Below are positions 60,265 to 64,000 of a stretch of 64,000 nt of DNA, piece after piece. The notes under the pieces were generated by a model that made no database searches, had not been told where the DNA came from, and was given only the letters and a program-made list of their open reading frames with translations. Position 1 is the first letter of the stretch; each line of letters starts with the position of its first letter. The position numbers and the translations under genes were made by a program. Source of the stretch: Shewanella sp. GD04112 (GTDB lineage Bacteria > Pseudomonadota > Gammaproteobacteria > Enterobacterales > Shewanellaceae). Where the stretch lies: the NCBI RefSeq assembly GCF_029835735.1, contig NZ_JAOEAL010000001.1:3534001-3598000 (forward strand), read 5' to 3'.

Positions 60265-62667
60265 ATGCTTCGCTTAACCTTGACCGGCATCTGGACTATG
60301 CTATGCCTGATTTTTATCCCCAACACCTTAGCGCAGGACTACCAGAAACCTTCCCCCGCACTGCAACAAACCATTGCGCATAACGCGGATCTCACGACTC
60401 GACTCTCAAACAATCATCAGTGGCTGGCATTACTCAGCCCAATTGCAGCGCCGAGCATTGCCACGCTTGCCCAGCCAGAGCAGAAGTTGGCTGGATTACG
60501 TATCGCCGCCGAGCAATATTTACCGAGCCGTATAACCCAGCGCTACCACCAACTCAGGCTGATTAATATTCAGGATAATCGACAGCGGCTGATAAGCTTG
60601 CCCGGTGGCCACGATATCACCGAAGTGCAATTCTCACCCAACAGCCGCTATTTGTCCTATGTCAGCCTAACACCTGAGGGTGGTTACTTATATGTTTACG
60701 ACATCGCTCAAGACCGCCACAAGCGCCTGTCAGACAACCGATTAAATGGCACGATTAACCTTGATTATCAATGGGCTAACAATAACAACCTGCTCGCTCG
60801 CTTTGTCATAGCCTCAAATGCCAACGCGAGCATGGCCCCTACCGTTTACGCACCGAAAACCAAGGAAACCTCGGGCAAACAAAGCCCGCAGCGCACCTAT
60901 CAAGACTTATTGAAAACCAGCGCTGACAAACAACGCTTTAGCCAACTGACGACCAGTCAACTGGCCCTTGTGGATATGGATGGCAAGCTGACAAATATCG
61001 CCGCGCCGGGCATTTTTGAGGATTTTTCGCTGTCGCCAGATGGTCAGTATATCTTAACCCATCAGCTCACTACGCCCTTCTCAACCCAAGTAAAGTATTA
61101 TGATTTTCCAACCTTAACAGAGATTTATAATCTTGATGGTCAACGTATTACGCAACTGCACCAAAGCCAGAGTGGAGAATCTAAGCCCCAAGGAAGAGAC
61201 TCAGTTTTACCCGGCCCTCGCATGTTCCATTGGGTTCAAGGGCAAGGCGCAACCTTAGCCTTTACCGAGGCTTTAGATCAGGGTGATAGCCAGCAAGAGG
61301 CGCCGCTACGGGATAGCCTATGGCAACTCGATGCCCCCTTTACCCAAAAGGCCAAACTCATCGCCAAAACCCCTTGGCGGATCATCGATATCGACTGGGC
61401 GGAAAATAACATCGCCTTAGTGAGCCAGCGTAATAGCAAAGCACAGTTACTGCGACTGAGTCGCCTAGATACCCACCTTGGGGAAAGTTCGTTGTATACC
61501 TTGAACGAGCGTAATCTGCGCGATAAATATCAAGAGCTTGGAAAATTCCCTAGAGAATATACCCAAGGCAAAGGGCAAGTGATCCGCGTGCAGCAGGCAC
61601 AAACCGCAGGGGTTATTCACTACGGCCAAGGGGCATCGCCTCAGGGGGATAAGCCATTTTTAAAACGCACCTCACTCGCTACCGGGGAATCCTCACTGTT
61701 ATGGCAATCTGCAACCAACCAATTAGAGTCGGTGCGCTATGTGCTCAATCTTGAGCCCTTACAACTGATTATCAACCGTGAAAGCCCGACTGAAGCCCCA
61801 AGCCTCGTCTTAATCGATGGCGCCAAAGAACGTGTGCTCTACCAACAGGCCGATGAACTGAGTGCGTATCGGGGGATGCAGAAGCAGCTGATCACCTACA
61901 AAAGAGCCGATGGCGTGCCCCTGTCAGGCACTCTCTACTTACCCGCTAATTACACCAAGGAGCAAGGCACCTTACCCGTGTTGATGTGGGCTTATCCGCG
62001 CGAATTTAACGATCCCGATGTCGCGGGCCAAATCAGCTTTAGCGCCAACCAATATCCCAGCATCAGTCCAAGGGGCCCGGTCCCATTAGTCGCCGAAGGC
62101 TTTGCGGTGTTTGATAAAGTCTCTATGCCCATCATCGCTCAAGGGGATAAAGAACCCAATGACAGCTTTCGCGAGCAACTCGTTGCCAACGCGCAGGCGG
62201 CTGTCGATACCTTGGTCGATTTAGGCATTGCCGATCGCAAACAAATCGCCGTGGGTGGACACTCCTACGGGGCCTTTATGGTGGCGAACTTGCTCGCCCA
62301 TACGGATTTATTCTATGCAGGCATTGCCCGTAGCGGTGCCTATAATCGCAGTCTAACGCCTTTTGGCTTTCAAAATGAGGAGCGTTACTACTGGCAAGCC
62401 AATGATATTTATCAACAAATGTCACCATTTAATTATGCCGATAACATCAAATCGCCCTTGCTATTAGTTCACGGAGAGATGGATCAAAATTCAGGCACTT
62501 TCCCGCTGCAATCGGAGCGACTATTTGATGCCATTCAAGGCCTTGGCGGTAAAGCAAGATTAGTTATCCTGCCCTTTGAAGGACACGGTTATGCGGCTAA
62601 GGAATCCTTAGAACACTTGCTCTGGGAACAAAGCCAGTTCTTAAAGGCAAATCTGCCTATCCACTAA
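60265..62667 (+). CDS. Secreted S9-family (prolyl oligopeptidase) serine peptidase
   Basis: Protein of 800 residues. The signal peptide (about 1-23, ending LAQD) is followed by an N-terminal beta-propeller (about 40-540) and a C-terminal alpha/beta-hydrolase domain. The catalytic Ser lies in AVGGHSYGAFMVANLLAH, Asp in LLVHGEMDQNSGTFP, and His in PFEGHGYAAKES. The YPREFNDPDVAGQ block resembles glutamyl endopeptidase-like S9 members. Probably periplasmic, degrading imported peptides. Divergent from the propeller regulator across 309 bases (59956-60264), an AT-rich gap with no supported gene that should hold both promoters. A TonB receptor follows on the other strand. Confidence 0.92.
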   Translation: MLRLTLTGIWTMLCLIFIPNTLAQDYQKPSPALQQTIAHNADLTTRLSNNHQWLALLSPIAAPSIATLAQPEQKLAGLRIAAEQYLPSRITQRYHQLRLINIQDNRQRLISLPGGHDITEVQFSPNSRYLSYVSLTPEGGYLYVYDIAQDRHKRLSDNRLNGTINLDYQWANNNNLLARFVIASNANASMAPTVYAPKTKETSGKQSPQRTYQDLLKTSADKQRFSQLTTSQLALVDMDGKLTNIAAPGIFEDFSLSPDGQYILTHQLTTPFSTQVKYYDFPTLTEIYNLDGQRITQLHQSQSGESKPQGRDSVLPGPRMFHWVQGQGATLAFTEALDQGDSQQEAPLRDSLWQLDAPFTQKAKLIAKTPWRIIDIDWAENNIALVSQRNSKAQLLRLSRLDTHLGESSLYTLNERNLRDKYQELGKFPREYTQGKGQVIRVQQAQTAGVIHYGQGASPQGDKPFLKRTSLATGESSLLWQSATNQLESVRYVLNLEPLQLIINRESPTEAPSLVLIDGAKERVLYQQADELSAYRGMQKQLITYKRADGVPLSGTLYLPANYTKEQGTLPVLMWAYPREFNDPDVAGQISFSANQYPSISPRGPVPLVAEGFAVFDKVSMPIIAQGDKEPNDSFREQLVANAQAAVDTLVDLGIADRKQIAVGGHSYGAFMVANLLAHTDLFYAGIARSGAYNRSLTPFGFQNEERYYWQANDIYQQMSPFNYADNIKSPLLLVHGEMDQNSGTFPLQSERLFDAIQGLGGKARLVILPFEGHGYAAKESLEHLLWEQSQFLKANLPIH

Positions 62668-62725
62668 CCTGTAAGCCAAAGAGCGAAGTCAGCGCTTAGC
62701 ATTCCACAAAAACACACCATCAGAT

Positions 62726-62752
62726 GATTGGCGGCATAATAAGCCGCCAATC
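62726..62752 (+). terminator. Hairpin after the S9 peptidase
   Basis: GATTGGCGGC / GCCGCCAATC, 7-base loop, about 60 bases past the stop. No T run follows. The rest of 62668-63047 holds only a weak 73-codon frame (62791-63012) that I do not support. Confidence 0.5.
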
Positions 62753-63046
62753 GCTTAACAAGTTACTGCTATCACTTATCCTTAAATGCTGTGTTTATTC
62801 AGTATTTAAGCGAGTATCTCCCCTCAGGTATGCACCGAAGCTTTGCCTTTTTGGCCTTTTTACTATTCCGCGTTAGCCGACTTACTTCAAGTCAGCACTC
62901 ATTCAAGCTCTGGCTGAAAGAGTTAACGTTAAGCGCTTCTCGACAGAAGAAGTATCAAAGGTCTGTGTCAATCTATCCCATTGAAGGCTTAAGGCTTGAT
63001 GAGTGTGACTAACCTATTGATGTCAATATCTTGCGGATATTGGCAA

Positions 63047-63079
63047 TAAAAAACCGCATGCAGGGAGCCACATGCGGTT
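63047..63079 (-). terminator. Terminator of the TonB-dependent receptor gene
   Basis: Minus strand AACCGCATG, 10-base loop, CATGCGGTT then a run of six T, about 40 bases past the stop. Confidence 0.88.
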
Positions 63080-63115
63080 GAACAAACTTAAGTGATTAGT
63101 ATCAGTTAAACGATA

Positions 63116-64000
63116 TTAGAACTTAAGCTCTGCACCTAGGTAGGCATAGCGACCAACACCACCGCCATAGGCGCTGCTGTAGTTACCATTACCCGTTTCG
63201 ACTAAATCACCAGTATCGGCCACCCAAGGACCCTGATTGTCGAAAATATTACGCACACCGCCGTATAAACGTAATTCAGCCTGACTCACGTCCATAGTGT
63301 AAGACACCGACAAATCGTGGGTGATATACGAGCTGTAGAATAAGAATGCGGGCGTTTCTGGATTGGCTACCGCAGTGGCATCGCCAGCATCGAGTTTGGC
63401 TTGGTTTTCGGCTTTCAGCACGTTCCACTCTTCAACTCTATCGTGGCTATCGACCATGGCACTCTTATACTTAGCGCTCCAACGTACACGCCAATCATCA
63501 TTGCTCCAGGTTAATGAGATTGCACCTCTGTCCTCAAAAATCCCGCTGGCAAGCTCACCCACGTAGTCATCTTCAACTAAACCATCGGCGCCGTAGTAGC
63601 TAGTGCTAAATTCCAACACATGGGTCCAATTCGTTTTTAAGCTGAGTTCACCGTAACCGTCTAATTGCCACTCGTAGGCCATGGCGATATCAACACCACG
63701 GGTGACAATGTCATTTAGGTTCTGTTCCTGTTGGATAACCTGGGTGATTTGCCCTTCAGTATCGCGGCTGATGACCTGACAGTACTCGTTATCGGCGCCA
63801 TAGGGATTACTCGAGTTATAACATTCGGCCAGAATATCCTCGTTGTTTAGTGAACCAATGGCATCGGTAACTTTGATATCGTAATAATCGACCGCCAGAT
63901 TAAAGCCTTCGAGGAAGGCTGGCGCCATGGTAAAGCCTAAGGTATAGGTATCCGCGGTTTCCTCGGTGAGGTTTTCATTACCGGCGTTCGGCGAATATTT
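63116..64000 (-). CDS. TonB-dependent outer-membrane receptor, C-terminal part, cut by the window
   Basis: Barrel portion of a TonB-dependent receptor. The frame is open to the last base, and residues upstream of the internal Met at 63928 read NENLTEETADTYTLGFT, the conserved strand found in many receptors. Alternating hydrophobic strands, a typical YGGVRNIFDNQGPW segment, and the C-terminal GRYAYLGAELKF ending in aromatic Phe support an outer-membrane barrel. The plug domain and signal peptide lie outside the window. Substrate unknown; proximity to the S9 peptidase suggests peptides, though this is only positional. The N-terminal two thirds are missing. Confidence 0.92.
   Translation of the reverse strand, partial: KYSPNAGNENLTEETADTYTLGFTMAPAFLEGFNLAVDYYDIKVTDAIGSLNNEDILAECYNSSNPYGADNEYCQVISRDTEGQITQVIQQEQNLNDIVTRGVDIAMAYEWQLDGYGELSLKTNWTHVLEFSTSYYGADGLVEDDYVGELASGIFEDRGAISLTWSNDDWRVRWSAKYKSAMVDSHDRVEEWNVLKAENQAKLDAGDATAVANPETPAFLFYSSYITHDLSVSYTMDVSQAELRLYGGVRNIFDNQGPWVADTGDLVETGNGNYSSAYGGGVGRYAYLGAELKF

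Noticed and set aside
62791..63012. 73-codon frame after the S9 peptidase
   Set aside because: GTG start with no Shine-Dalgarno, composition like noncoding DNA, and it lies between the peptidase hairpin and the receptor terminator. No family recognised.
1..64000. CRISPR arrays, insertion sequences, prophage genes, tRNA and rRNA
   Set aside because: Looked for repeats with regular spacing, transposase or integrase frames, and structural RNA landmarks; none recognised.

Overview
The window is chromosomal housekeeping DNA from a gammaproteobacterium, almost certainly Shewanella (S. oneidensis and close relatives). The evidence is gene content and order (pheA, hcp-hcr, aroF-tyrA, rplS-trmD-rimM-rpsP, ffh, pdxJ-acpS, rnc-era-recO, lepA-lepB, rpoE-rseABC, nadB, nhaR-nhaA, lgt-thyA, ptsP-rppH, mutH, a class III adenylate cyclase, oxyR, an orphan Hpt protein, gltBD, mtnN, tyrS, anmK). 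No rRNA, tRNA, insertion sequence, prophage, CRISPR array or plasmid function was recognised. Both end genes are cut by the window: pepA at the left and a TonB-dependent receptor at the right.

Region 1 (1-11.3 kb), aromatic amino acids and nitrosative stress: pepA; a Phe-codon leader peptide with a classical attenuator in front of pheA; pheA itself, which carries an extra C-terminal domain resembling a catalytically dead DAHP synthase; a CPA1 Na+/H+ antiporter broken by one extra G in a G9 tract; hcp-hcr; and the Tyr-branch operon aroF-tyrA. Region 2 (11.3-29.3 kb), translation, secretion and envelope stress: rpsP-rimM-trmD-rplS behind an attenuator-like leader; ffh; ypjD and corB facing right; an Mpo1-like protein; lepA, lepB-rnc-era-recO-pdxJ-acpS; the rpoE-rseA-rseB-rseC stress operon with its own sigma-E type promoter; and divergent nadB.

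Region 3 (29.3-38.1 kb): sdhE-ygfX, nhaR, a small secreted Rap1a/Tai-like protein, nhaA, lgt-thyA, a TSUP transporter and ptsP-rppH. Region 4 (38.1-43.3 kb): a 690-base gap with a cluster of DnaA-box-like sequences around a perfect IHF consensus (a datA/DARS-like layout), then mutH, a membrane class III adenylate cyclase behind a CRP/FNR-type site, oxyR, hptA and yhcC. Region 5 (43.3-57.8 kb): gltBD, mtnN, a cobalamin-biosynthesis membrane protein, three small membrane or secreted protein genes, tyrS, an M23 peptidase and anmK. Region 6 (57.8-64 kb): a transmembrane CadC/ToxR-like regulator with a periplasmic beta-propeller, divergent from a secreted S9 peptidase, followed by the 3' part of a TonB-dependent receptor.

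The items most worth follow-up are the PheA fusion to a pseudo-DAHP synthase domain, the DnaA-box/IHF cluster upstream of mutH, the homopolymer frameshift in the antiporter, the CRP-like site in front of the cAMP-producing enzyme, and the propeller-regulator/S9-peptidase pair. Family assignments come from motif recognition by eye; no database search was run.
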